NCBI GenBank assembly: GCA_021793855.1
Contig: JAJYRY010000015.1
Span: 1 to 13,895 of the forward strand
Direction: 5' to 3'
DNA length: 13,895 nt
DNA from: Thermoplasmata archaeon
Lineage (GTDB): Archaea > Thermoplasmatota > Thermoplasmata > Thermoplasmatales > GCA-001856825
Shown here: positions 1 to 5,583 of the stretch, one piece after another
Numbering within the stretch: the stretch's first letter is position 1
How the letters are laid out: each line of letters starts with the position of its first letter
Program-made: the position numbers and the translations under genes
The notes under the pieces: generated by a model
Seen by the model: the letters and a program-made list of their open reading frames with translations, nothing else
What the model was told of the DNA's origin: nothing
The model's database searches: none

Positions 1-606
1 AAAATTGATATTGATTTAGAAAAGAACAGGGTCGTAAGAACGATGATAAAGAATTTTCCTGTTGAATATCATGCTATGAGTGCAATAGAGGCGGCTCTGT
101 CGATTAAAGACCAAATGAATGGTGAAAAGATCAAAAGCGTGAAGGTTGACACTTTTTCAGTTGCGCACAAGATAATAGTGAAGGACCCGGAGAAGCTCAG
201 GCCTAAGACAAAGGAAACAGCAGATCACAGCCTTCCATATATGATAGCCTATACCCTCCTTTATGGGGCACCGGACCCATCATCATTTGAGCCAAGATAC
301 CTGAACGATAAAAAGATACTTGATGTAATAGATTCGACTAAATTTGAGGTCACGAAGGAGTTCGACTCAATGTATCCAGAATATCTCCCAGTGAAGATCA
401 GTGTAAATACAGATTCGTCGGAGTATGAGAAAGAGGTGACTGTCCCAAAAGGTCACTTCAGGAATCCGTACGACTGGAAAGACCTGGAAAACAAAGGAAG
501 AAGACTTATAGGTGACGAAGAAAAGGTAAAAATGATAGTGGAAATGGGAAAGAGATTCGAAAGTGCCTCAACTCGGGAGTTGTTCGAAGCAGTTAATTTC
601 TCGTAG
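1..606 (+). CDS. MmgE/PrpD family protein (2-methylcitrate dehydratase-like), 3' part
   Basis: The reading frame is already open at base 1 and runs to the TAG at 604-606, so the window holds about 201 C-terminal residues of a protein whose family is usually 450-480 residues long. The first in-frame ATG (43) lies inside conserved sequence and is not the true start. Recognisable family features are the stretch FPVEYHAMSAIEAAL and, near residue 70, RPKTKETADHSLPY followed by MIAYTLLYG, typical of the PrpD C-terminal domain. Characterised members dehydrate 2-methylcitrate in the propionate-degrading methylcitrate cycle, but the family also includes other hydro-lyases and isomerases, so the substrate is inferred. 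No signal peptide or membrane segment is visible in this part. Methylcitrate synthase or lyase genes are not in the window and may lie to the left. Confidence 0.85.
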   Translation, partial: KIDIDLEKNRVVRTMIKNFPVEYHAMSAIEAALSIKDQMNGEKIKSVKVDTFSVAHKIIVKDPEKLRPKTKETADHSLPYMIAYTLLYGAPDPSSFEPRYLNDKKILDVIDSTKFEVTKEFDSMYPEYLPVKISVNTDSSEYEKEVTVPKGHFRNPYDWKDLENKGRRLIGDEEKVKMIVEMGKRFESASTRELFEAVNFS

Positions 607-694
607 CTTTGACAGGTCTTCATTTATGGTTACCTGTAGAGAGATGAAAAACTGTAAAGGTAAAAGCAACATCCAGAACAGAAGGTTCAAGAGC

Positions 695-730
695 AACTCA
701 ATGTAGTTTAAGTTCCTTCTAAACTCAATG
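695..730. repeat. Direct repeat and small inverted repeat upstream of the membrane protein gene
   Basis: The 9-mer AACTCAATG occurs at 695-703 and again at 722-730, 27 bases apart. Between and overlapping them is an inverted repeat, AGTTTA (705-710) and TAAACT (720-725), with a 9-base centre. It lies in the 177-base gap between the PrpD-like gene and the gene at 784, about 25-60 bases upstream of the presumed TATA-like box. That is a position where an archaeal transcription factor could bind. The elements are short and may be chance. Confidence 0.3.
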
Positions 731-754
731 CTCACCTCACTGGAAATGACCAAA

Positions 755-763
755 TCTTAACTA
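755..763 (+). promoter_or_regulatory. Possible TATA-like box for the gene at 784
   Basis: TCTTAACTA begins 29 bases before the GTG at 784, the spacing expected when an archaeal mRNA starts at or very near the start codon. No Shine-Dalgarno site is visible before the GTG, which fits a leaderless message. The box is a weak match to the archaeal consensus. Confidence 0.35.
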
Positions 764-783
764 AGACAACTGCATTCCCGAAT

Positions 784-1446
784 GTGAAGAAGCCAGTCGA
801 GCATGGTAACGTCATAACATCCATAATACTAGGTATCTTCTCAATATCCATTGCAATTGCTACTAGGAGGGACATCTATTCCATTCTCTTCTGGGTACCG
901 ATATGGATGGGGCTATTCTTATATGATGTTCCATTTAAAAAAGTATGGAAATCGAGAAATGATTTGGTCTGGTTGGTTATCATCTTTTTAATTTCGATAT
1001 ACTCCATTTACATCAATATACTCCTGATAATCCCCTACATAATTTTCCTGCTAGATTATGCATTAAGACTTTATCTGGCCTCCAGAAGACTGAACTACAT
1101 AGGGACGGTCCTTGGAATGCTTGCCTTTATCATTCTTTTCACTGAAACAGCGCAAATATCTGGGTTAAAGGAAATCTATTTGCTTGTCTCGATGTTCGTG
1201 TTCATGGTCGGGTCTGAATTCACAGTGAACGCAGTGCTATCAAGGAAAAGAATTCTCTTGCTATATGACATAGTACCAGTTGCACTCGCTGTCTTGAATC
1301 CACTGTTTCTGGTCTTTTCCGTTTCACTCCTTAGGATACCGATAGCATTTAGGGCAAGGGGGTTAAGAACAATTGGCATTACCGAAACTTCTCTTCTGTT
1401 GATAGTTACTGCTACAATTTCATTATTCTATTTGATTGGAATATGA
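784..1446 (+). CDS. YwiC-like polytopic membrane protein
   Basis: This is a 220-residue, very hydrophobic protein with about seven or eight predicted membrane helices (roughly residues 10-26, 32-48, 61-78, 80-98, 104-122, 128-149, 157-185 and 198-218). The N-terminal KKPVEHG recalls the P-x-E-H-G motif at the start of YwiC-like proteins. The C-terminal part (FRARGLRTIGITETSLLLI) resembles the R-x-x-x-IG-x-x-E segment of the same family, whose function is unknown. That assignment is from memory of the family pattern and is tentative. The start is GTG: the frame upstream is open back to a TAA at 709 but has no ATG, GTG or TTG. It stands alone between the PrpD-like gene and the permease. Confidence 0.7.
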   Translation: MKKPVEHGNVITSIILGIFSISIAIATRRDIYSILFWVPIWMGLFLYDVPFKKVWKSRNDLVWLVIIFLISIYSIYINILLIIPYIIFLLDYALRLYLASRRLNYIGTVLGMLAFIILFTETAQISGLKEIYLLVSMFVFMVGSEFTVNAVLSRKRILLLYDIVPVALAVLNPLFLVFSVSLLRIPIAFRARGLRTIGITETSLLLIVTATISLFYLIGI

Positions 1447-1479
1447 ATTAATAAAAAAGTTTCTTCAGTTCCTGTCCCA

Positions 1480-1485
1480 TTTTTT
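1480..1485 (+). terminator. Oligo-T tract after the membrane protein gene
   Basis: A run of six T begins 34 bases after the stop codon at 1446 and is followed by further T-rich sequence to about 1495. Archaeal RNA polymerase terminates at T tracts without needing a hairpin, so this is a plausible terminator for the gene at 784. The rest of the gap to 1584 shows no coding potential. Confidence 0.35.
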
Positions 1486-1584
1486 CTTGTCTTTAATTGG
1501 CCACCTTCTCCACAAGGGATCATCTATCCACTTCTCCTTTTACTAAGTCTGTAATAAAAATTAGTCAACTAGACAATTCACATG

Positions 1585-1594
1585 ATATATAAAA
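1585..1594 (+). promoter_or_regulatory. TATA box of the APC permease gene
   Basis: ATATATAAAA lies about 18-27 bases upstream of the ATG at 1612. This is a good match to the archaeal TATA consensus and places the transcription start at or close to the start codon, so the message is probably leaderless. No GGTGA-like site lies between the box and the ATG. Confidence 0.55.
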
Positions 1595-1611
1595 CTAAGA
1601 AAGATTAATAT

Positions 1612-3021
1612 ATGCTTTCGATCATATCATCGAAAATGGTTTCTGAAAACAAGCAGCTCAAGAAAAATGCAGTTGGCTTTTTGGAACTAATTTTTCAATC
1701 AATTTCGTTTACCGCGCCTGCGATTGCAGTCACGGCAACGATGACGGGTGCGGCAGCATTTGCTTACGGGGCTCTACCTTTAACTTACATACTAGCACTC
1801 TTCGCAGTGCTTTCCGCAGGATTTGTGATATATGTTTTCTCAAGGAAGGTAGCCTCAAGTGGTGGCTATTACAGGTACGTAGAGAGGGGGTTCGGGCCAA
1901 AGGTTGGTGCATTTGGAGGATGGGTATACATGCTCTATACCGTAATAGGGGCCACTCCATTTATCTACTTCGAGACCGCACTTGCTACTCAAGTTGGGTT
2001 CGGTGTATTGGGTATACCACTTCCAAGTTGGTCTTGGTACCCAATAGGCCTTTTAGTCGCCCTGGCAGCATTTGGTCTTGCGTACTCTGGAATTAAAAAT
2101 TCATTGAGGTACAGTGTCTATACTGGGACTATCGAAATGATAATCCTCCTGGTTGCTGCATTCTTTATACTTTCGCATACGTCTCATCCCCTTAATGGCG
2201 CAGTATTTACGACGAAATATTCACCGACGGGATGGACCGGAGTTGCGCTGGGCCTTGTTTTCTCATTTACATCCCTCGCGGGATGGGGATCAATGACCTT
2301 CCTTGGCTCTGAGGCTAGGGCCGCGCACTTTAACATAAGGAGAGGCGTCATAGTCACTATCATAGTACTAGGTGCTTTTTTCCTTTTTATGAGTTATGTG
2401 ATGACAGTTGGATGGGGACCAGCAAACATGTCGACTTATTTCAGCAATTTCCTTCCCGGGCTAATCTTGACGCTCAGGGATGGTGGCATAGTACTGGCAG
2501 TGATCATGTTCATATTCCTTGTAAACAGTGGATTCGTTGATACTCTCGCCATAATAAATGCAGGCTCGAGGGATATGTATACAATGTCAAAAGATGGAAT
2601 GCTTCCGACATCGTTGTCAAATACTCACAGGAAGCACAAGAGCCCGCACATAGCACTCATATACAACACCCTCATTGGCATAGTGATTTTCACAATAACC
2701 GGCTGGGCGTTCGGGCCATTCAATGGATTCCTAGTGACGGGAATATGGACGGGGGCAGGAACGATAATAGAGCACATAATGTTGAATACGTCCCTTCCAT
2801 TCTATTTCAGGAAACTGAAGGACCTTAGGTGGACCTATGTGGTCGTACCTGGAATAGCTCTTGTCATTTACCTTTTCGCGCTCTACGGGTCTTTCCTGTC
2901 AGTGAACATATATGTCATAATCGCGGTCGTGGTGATGGTAATATACCTCGTATTCGGTGCTGTTTACTACTCAATTAAAAAGGGAATAAAGGTTGTACTC
3001 GAAGAAGGGGAAGAAGTGTAG
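1612..3021 (+). CDS. APC superfamily amino acid permease
   Basis: A 469-residue integral membrane protein of the amino acid-polyamine-organocation superfamily (COG0531-like). About 12 membrane helices can be traced. The first holds FTAPAIAVTATMTGAAAFA, whose small-residue break is typical of the unwound helix 1 that binds substrate in LeuT-fold carriers. SSGGYYRYVERGFGP between helices 2 and 3 is another family signature (G-G-x-Y-x-x-x-x-x-x-F-G). The last 20 residues are charged and probably cytoplasmic. It most likely imports an amino acid with protons; the substrate cannot be read from the sequence. The ATG at 1612 fits the TATA box spacing; the ATG at 1636 (residue 9) is an alternative. 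The gene is convergent with the rpoN/tRNA cluster and is not obviously in an operon. Confidence 0.9.
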   Translation: MLSIISSKMVSENKQLKKNAVGFLELIFQSISFTAPAIAVTATMTGAAAFAYGALPLTYILALFAVLSAGFVIYVFSRKVASSGGYYRYVERGFGPKVGAFGGWVYMLYTVIGATPFIYFETALATQVGFGVLGIPLPSWSWYPIGLLVALAAFGLAYSGIKNSLRYSVYTGTIEMIILLVAAFFILSHTSHPLNGAVFTTKYSPTGWTGVALGLVFSFTSLAGWGSMTFLGSEARAAHFNIRRGVIVTIIVLGAFFLFMSYVMTVGWGPANMSTYFSNFLPGLILTLRDGGIVLAVIMFIFLVNSGFVDTLAIINAGSRDMYTMSKDGMLPTSLSNTHRKHKSPHIALIYNTLIGIVIFTITGWAFGPFNGFLVTGIWTGAGTIIEHIMLNTSLPFYFRKLKDLRWTYVVVPGIALVIYLFALYGSFLSVNIYVIIAVVVMVIYLVFGAVYYSIKKGIKVVLEEGEEV

Positions 3022-3152
3022 AGGAACAGTTCTGCTTTGGTTATCTTTCAAATATCACCGCAGATGAAGTGAAGAAAAATGAAATGCTATTAGCTCAAAA
3101 TCTTAGGTAGATTAAAGAGAGGTCAATAAGTGAGTACAACTAGAAGTACGAG
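3022..3152. other. Convergent gap between the permease and tRNA-Pro
   Basis: These 131 bases contain no convincing ORF or repeat. On the minus strand downstream of the tRNA there is pyrimidine-rich sequence (around 3068-3084) that could end the ribosomal protein-tRNA transcript, but no strong T run is present. Confidence 0.4.
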
Positions 3153-3227
3153 TGGGACCGCCGAGATTTGAACTCGGGTCACCAACACCCCAAGCTGGTA
3201 GGATGGTCCAATCTACCCTACGGTCCC
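3153..3227 (-). tRNA. tRNA-Pro (anticodon GGG)
   Basis: The minus strand folds into a complete 75-nt cloverleaf. The acceptor is GGGACCG paired with CGGTCCC, with discriminator A. The D loop contains GG. The anticodon stem is CCAGC/GTTGG (one G-U) closing the loop TTGGGGT, which puts GGG at positions 34-36 and T at 33. The T stem is CCGAG/CTCGG with loop TTCAAAT. GGG reads proline codons CCC and CCT. CCA is not encoded, so it is added after transcription. There is no intron in the anticodon arm. The 5' end lies one base after the rpoN stop codon, so the tRNA is probably cut out of the ribosomal protein operon transcript by RNase P. A weak AAATATT inside the end of rpoN could be a private promoter but is too close for ideal spacing. 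Confidence 0.95.
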
Positions 3228-3228
3228 C

Positions 3229-3450
3229 CTAATCAAAGGGCAATATTTCCTCAAGCAGCTCAGCGTTTGAGAGGATCATTCTTCTGCAGCAGTACCGCGT
3301 GACGTTGAGATTGTCAAGAATTTCTGATATTTCTTCAGAAGTTGCTTCCCTGTTCTTGGATTTTCTGATCTCTTCAACCTTGTTCGTAAAGCGAACATAG
3401 TCAGATCCTATGACCCTTCCGCAGCTGAAACATCTAACTGGTATAATCAT
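3229..3450 (-). CDS. rpoN: DNA-directed RNA polymerase subunit N (Rpb10 homologue)
   Basis: This 73-residue protein has all hallmarks of archaeal RpoN: MIIPVRCFSCGRVIG at the N terminus and RYCCRRM near residue 53. The four cysteines (C7, C10 and the CC pair) form the conserved zinc site. In the polymerase it packs with subunits D, L and P in the assembly platform. This archaeal subunit is unrelated to bacterial sigma-54, which has the same gene name. The ATG is preceded by AGGTGA, whose TGA is also the stop codon of rps9, with four bases between, so translation is probably coupled. The gene ends with TAG one base before tRNA-Pro. The rpoK, enolase and rps2 genes that often follow in other archaea are not here. 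Confidence 0.97.
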   Translation of the reverse strand: MIIPVRCFSCGRVIGSDYVRFTNKVEEIRKSKNREATSEEISEILDNLNVTRYCCRRMILSNAELLEEILPFD

Positions 3451-3454
3451 TTTT

Positions 3455-3850
3455 TCACCTGTAAGACTTCTGTTTCTTCTTTCTTGCCCCTGTTCCTCCG
3501 GGCTTCTTTGGCAGTTTCTTTCTTACATCGTTTACTAGCAATGCTCTGTCGTACTCCTTGAACGTCTTTTCTAGGTCCTGGTCCTTGAAGAAGTCTACAA
3601 GTGCCCTAGAGATGGCGGTCCTGGCTGCCTCTGCCTGGCCTATTACACCTCCGCCCCGCATGTTAACAGATATATCTATCTTCGAAATTTTATCTCCTGC
3701 AAGCATTACCGGCTCCATCATTTTGAGTTTTGCCAGTTCAGGCTGGTAAATCTCTATAGGGACTCCGTTAATCCTGATTCTTCCTTTCCCTTCCCTTATT
3801 GTTGCTCTTGCAACAGCCGTTTTCCTGGCTCCACTTGTCTCAATTACCAT
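3455..3850 (-). CDS. rps9: 30S ribosomal protein S9 (uS9)
   Basis: A 131-residue protein. The N terminus ([16 protein letters not shown]) aligns with other archaeal S9 proteins, [13 protein letters not shown] follows, [22 protein letters not shown] is in the middle, and a basic tail ends [11 protein letters not shown]. That terminal K-x-R end is the segment that reaches the P-site tRNA anticodon loop in ribosome structures. The ATG lies inside the end of rpl13 (11-base overlap) and is preceded by GTGA with a six-base gap, which supports this start. It is followed 4 bases later by rpoN. Assignment is secure. Confidence 0.97.
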   Translation of the reverse strand: MVIETSGARKTAVARATIREGKGRIRINGVPIEIYQPELAKLKMMEPVMLAGDKISKIDISVNMRGGGVIGQAEAARTAISRALVDFFKDQDLEKTFKEYDRALLVNDVRKKLPKKPGGTGARKKKQKSYR

Positions 3851-4271
3851 CTACTATCACTTTTGACCCCAGTTCTTTGCAGATATCATAGAGGGTTATA
3901 ACGTTTGCAACATGCTTATTCTGGTATTCTTCAAGTTTTTCCAGTTCTTTCCCCTTGAAGTCCTTTGGAACTCCTATGTAAACTCTCAGTTTCTTGAATG
4001 CGTTCTTCCCTTTTGAGTCCTTCATCGGCAGCATTCCCCTTACTGTCCTTCTGAATATCCTGTCAGCCTCTTTAGGGAACCTTGGTCCCTTCCTTACTGA
4101 TCCTACGTCTCTCTCCATCTTGTATCTTTCTATCGTGTACCTCTTCCTTCCTGATACAACTGCCTTTTCTGCATTTACTACCACAATTTCATCTTCCTTG
4201 GTCAGGAGCTCCTTAGCAAGGTAGGACGATGCCCTTCCAAGAACCAAATTGCTTCCATCTATTATTCTAAT
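3840..4271 (-). CDS. rpl13: 50S ribosomal protein L13 (uL13), probable ATT start
   Basis: A 143-residue large-subunit protein. From the ATT at 4271-4269 the N terminus reads (M)[17 protein letters not shown], which matches the M-R-I-I-x-x-x-x-L-x-L-G-R beginning of archaeal L13. Later regions [14 protein letters not shown], the basic [21 protein letters not shown] block and [20 protein letters not shown] are also typical. No ATG, GTG or TTG exists between the upstream in-frame TGA (4280-4278) and the conserved start. The first standard start is a TTG at 4247, which would remove the conserved R-I-I-D-G-S-N and give 135 residues. GGGTGA at 4283-4278 sits six bases before the ATT and overlaps the stop of rpl18e. 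Identity is certain; the start codon is an inference. It overlaps rps9 by 11 bases. Confidence 0.93.
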   Translation of the reverse strand: MRIIDGSNLVLGRASSYLAKELLTKEDEIVVVNAEKAVVSGRKRYTIERYKMERDVGSVRKGPRFPKEADRIFRRTVRGMLPMKDSKGKNAFKKLRVYIGVPKDFKGKELEKLEEYQNKHVANVITLYDICKELGSKVIVDGN

Positions 4272-4277
4272 TTCACA

Positions 4278-4283
4278 TCACCC
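4278..4283 (-). promoter_or_regulatory. Shine-Dalgarno site deciding the rpl13 start
   Basis: GGGTGA on the minus strand, extending to GGGTGAT, pairs with the conserved 3' end of 16S rRNA (ATCACCTCC). Its TGA is the stop codon of rpl18e. Six bases (TGTGAA) separate it from ATT at 4271-4269. By contrast the TTG at 4247 is 30 bases away, too far to use this site. Confidence 0.65.
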
Positions 4284-4634
4284 TATTATCTTAACTTTTG
4301 TTCCCTTTGAATTTTCCTTCATCAATTCCTCTAGCGTCATTGCCTTCCCTCCCGCCTCTTCTATCTTTGAACGCGCAGATTTAGAAAAGTAAAGTGCAGC
4401 AACTTTTACGGGTTCTTCTATCCTTCCAGACCCAAGTACAACTCCGGGAACTACAACAGTATCATCAGTTGCAGCGAATCGGGATATCTTCCCTATATTC
4501 ACTTCCGCGAGATTGTCCTTGGACTTCCTGATTCTTTTAGCGATATCGCCCCAGAACCTTGAATCGTTCTCTACTGCTGCCTTCTTCATCTCCAAAGCAA
4601 GTTTCTCCCTTTTATCTTTTTCGTTTACGCCCAT
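4278..4634 (-). CDS. rpl18e: 50S ribosomal protein L18e (eL18)
   Basis: A 118-residue protein of the archaeal/eukaryotic L18e family, distantly related to bacterial L15. Characteristic parts are the N-terminal basic helix with SRFWGDIAKRIRKSKDN, then VNIGKISRFAATDDTVVVPG, the glycine-rich VVLGSGRIEEPVKVAALYFS, and the terminal KGTKVKIIG. It is the first ribosomal gene of the minus-strand cluster. A TATA box lies about 40 bases upstream, and an AGGTGC Shine-Dalgarno-like site lies just before the ATG, so it has a short leader of perhaps 12-16 bases. The gene may also be read through from folD, whose stop is 47 bases upstream. Confidence 0.97.
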   Translation of the reverse strand: MGVNEKDKREKLALEMKKAAVENDSRFWGDIAKRIRKSKDNLAEVNIGKISRFAATDDTVVVPGVVLGSGRIEEPVKVAALYFSKSARSKIEEAGGKAMTLEELMKENSKGTKVKIIG

Positions 4635-4670
4635 TTATCAAGCACCTGGGTCGGAAGGTATGAATTAACT

Positions 4671-4679
4671 ATTAATAAA
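4671..4679 (-). promoter_or_regulatory. TATA box of the L18e-L13-S9-RpoN-tRNA operon
   Basis: On the minus strand TTTATTAAT lies directly after the folD stop codon and 37-45 bases before the rpl18e ATG. Transcription should start near 4646-4650, leaving a short 5' leader that includes the AGGTGC ribosome-binding site. This fits the Thermoplasmata pattern in which some operon heads carry a short leader. Confidence 0.5.
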
Positions 4680-4681
4680 CC

Positions 4682-5488
4682 TTATCGGCTTCTTGCAAGT
4701 ACCAACGCATTTTTTAGAATCTCAACGCTGGTAACAGCTCCCACCCCGCCAGGGACTGCAGTGTAGTCTACAAGTGCGTTCTCCATATCGGGCTCAAAAT
4801 CACCCCTTATCTTGCCATCCACGACGTTTATTCCGATATCCACAACCAGCTTCTTGCTCCTTATAGAGGACGCCTTAAGATATCCAGGTCTTGCAACAGC
4901 AAGGAATACTATATCGTTTTCCTCGATCAGTTTCTCCATATTCTTAGTCTTGCTGTGAGCTACTGTAACTGTCGCATCCATGTTCAATAGCATCTGTGAT
5001 AGGGGCCTGCCAACAGTGACAGACCGGTTGATGATAAGCGCATCCTTCCCCCTGAGGTCTATATTGTTGTACAGGAGAATGTCTATTGATGCCTTAGGCG
5101 TGGCTGGGGCTATCCCCTCGGCTCCAAAGTACAGCTGACCCATGTTCTGGTATGTCACGCAGTCCGCGTCTTTGTCAGGGTCAAGGGCCTCAGAGACCAT
5201 CTCGTTCGTTATCCCCTTGGGAAAAGGTCTTCCTATTATGACAGCATCCACAGAATTGTCATTGTTGAGCTTATCAATTGTACCGAGAAGCTCCTGTCCC
5301 TTGATTACTAATGGGTTGAATTCTATGCCTACTTTCTCTGCATTCCTTCTAATGTTGTTGAAATATACTATCGATTCTTGGTCTTCTTCGTAAGCAACAG
5401 AGACCATCTTGACTTTCCCAATATCTGCAACCCCTTTCTTCACTTCCTCCAGCAGGTGTTTTGCAATAGGTCTTCCGTCCAGAATCAT
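4682..5488 (-). CDS. folD: FolD-like methylenetetrahydrofolate dehydrogenase (cyclohydrolase doubtful)
   Basis: A 268-residue protein of the FolD family, which oxidises 5,10-methylene-tetrahydrofolate with NAD(P)+ and then hydrolyses the methenyl product to 10-formyl-tetrahydrofolate. Visible family segments are MILDGRPIAKHLLEEV, SIVYFNNIRRNAEKVGI, PFPKGI, DPDKDADC, PATPKASIDIL, the nucleotide-binding NRSVTVGRPLSQMLL, VDIGINVVDGKIRGD and VPGGVGAVTS. The Tyr of the Y-x-x-x-K pair is kept (YFNNI), but the catalytic Lys (E. coli K54, human K56) is Ile, and the Gln of V-Q-L-P-L-P (E. coli Q98) is Gly (IIGRPFP). The Asp of D-x-D-G is kept. Cyclohydrolase activity is therefore in doubt. The ATG at 5488 follows a TATA box at leaderless spacing. 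It is divergent from lonB and sits upstream of the ribosomal cluster. Confidence 0.9.
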   Translation of the reverse strand: MILDGRPIAKHLLEEVKKGVADIGKVKMVSVAYEEDQESIVYFNNIRRNAEKVGIEFNPLVIKGQELLGTIDKLNNDNSVDAVIIGRPFPKGITNEMVSEALDPDKDADCVTYQNMGQLYFGAEGIAPATPKASIDILLYNNIDLRGKDALIINRSVTVGRPLSQMLLNMDATVTVAHSKTKNMEKLIEENDIVFLAVARPGYLKASSIRSKKLVVDIGINVVDGKIRGDFEPDMENALVDYTAVPGGVGAVTSVEILKNALVLARSR

Positions 5489-5493
5489 GGGGG

Positions 5494-5514
5494 TTAATTC
5501 TCTCTGAGAATTAA
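5494..5514. promoter_or_regulatory. Perfect inverted repeat overlapping the folD promoter (putative operator)
   Basis: TTAATTCTC (5494-5502) and GAGAATTAA (5506-5514) are exact reverse complements separated by TCT. The repeat lies between the folD TATA box and its start codon and covers part of the box, where a bound dimeric repressor would block TBP or polymerase. No second copy with both arms was found in the window. Confidence 0.5.
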
Positions 5515-5520
5515 ATATAA
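5511..5520 (-). promoter_or_regulatory. TATA box of folD
   Basis: TTATATTTAA on the minus strand lies 23-32 bases before the ATG at 5488, so transcription is expected to begin at or next to the start codon (leaderless). It matches the archaeal TATA consensus well. Confidence 0.6.
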
Positions 5521-5553
5521 TCCGAAAAGGTGATCCAGGATTTCAACAAAACA

Positions 5554-5561
5554 CTTAATTA
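5554..5561 (+). promoter_or_regulatory. TATA-like box of lonB
   Basis: CTTAATTA begins 30 bases before the ATG at 5584, the distance expected for a leaderless message. It supports the ATG at 5584 over the upstream GTG at 5530. The box is a moderate match to consensus. Confidence 0.4.
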
Positions 5562-5583
5562 CCGATTTTCACTTGCGTACCGA

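Noticed and set aside
568..753. A 61-codon minus-strand ORF with a hydrophobic stretch
   Set aside because: It overlaps the end of the PrpD-like gene, has no ribosome-binding site or promoter at leaderless spacing, and no recognisable family.
3153..3227. The tRNA-Pro gene as an integration site
   Set aside because: No integrase gene and no direct repeat of the tRNA 3' end were found in the window; neighbours are housekeeping genes.
5529..5542. A third GGTGA-six bases-ATT pattern upstream of lonB
   Set aside because: The ATT is out of frame with lonB and its frame soon ends. It shows the pattern can arise by chance, so only the in-frame, homology-supported cases were reported.
5530..5583. 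GTG at 5530 as the start of lonB
   Set aside because: The added 18 residues are not family-like, and the TATA-like box at 5554-5561 would then lie inside the gene; ATG 5584 fits both homology and promoter spacing.
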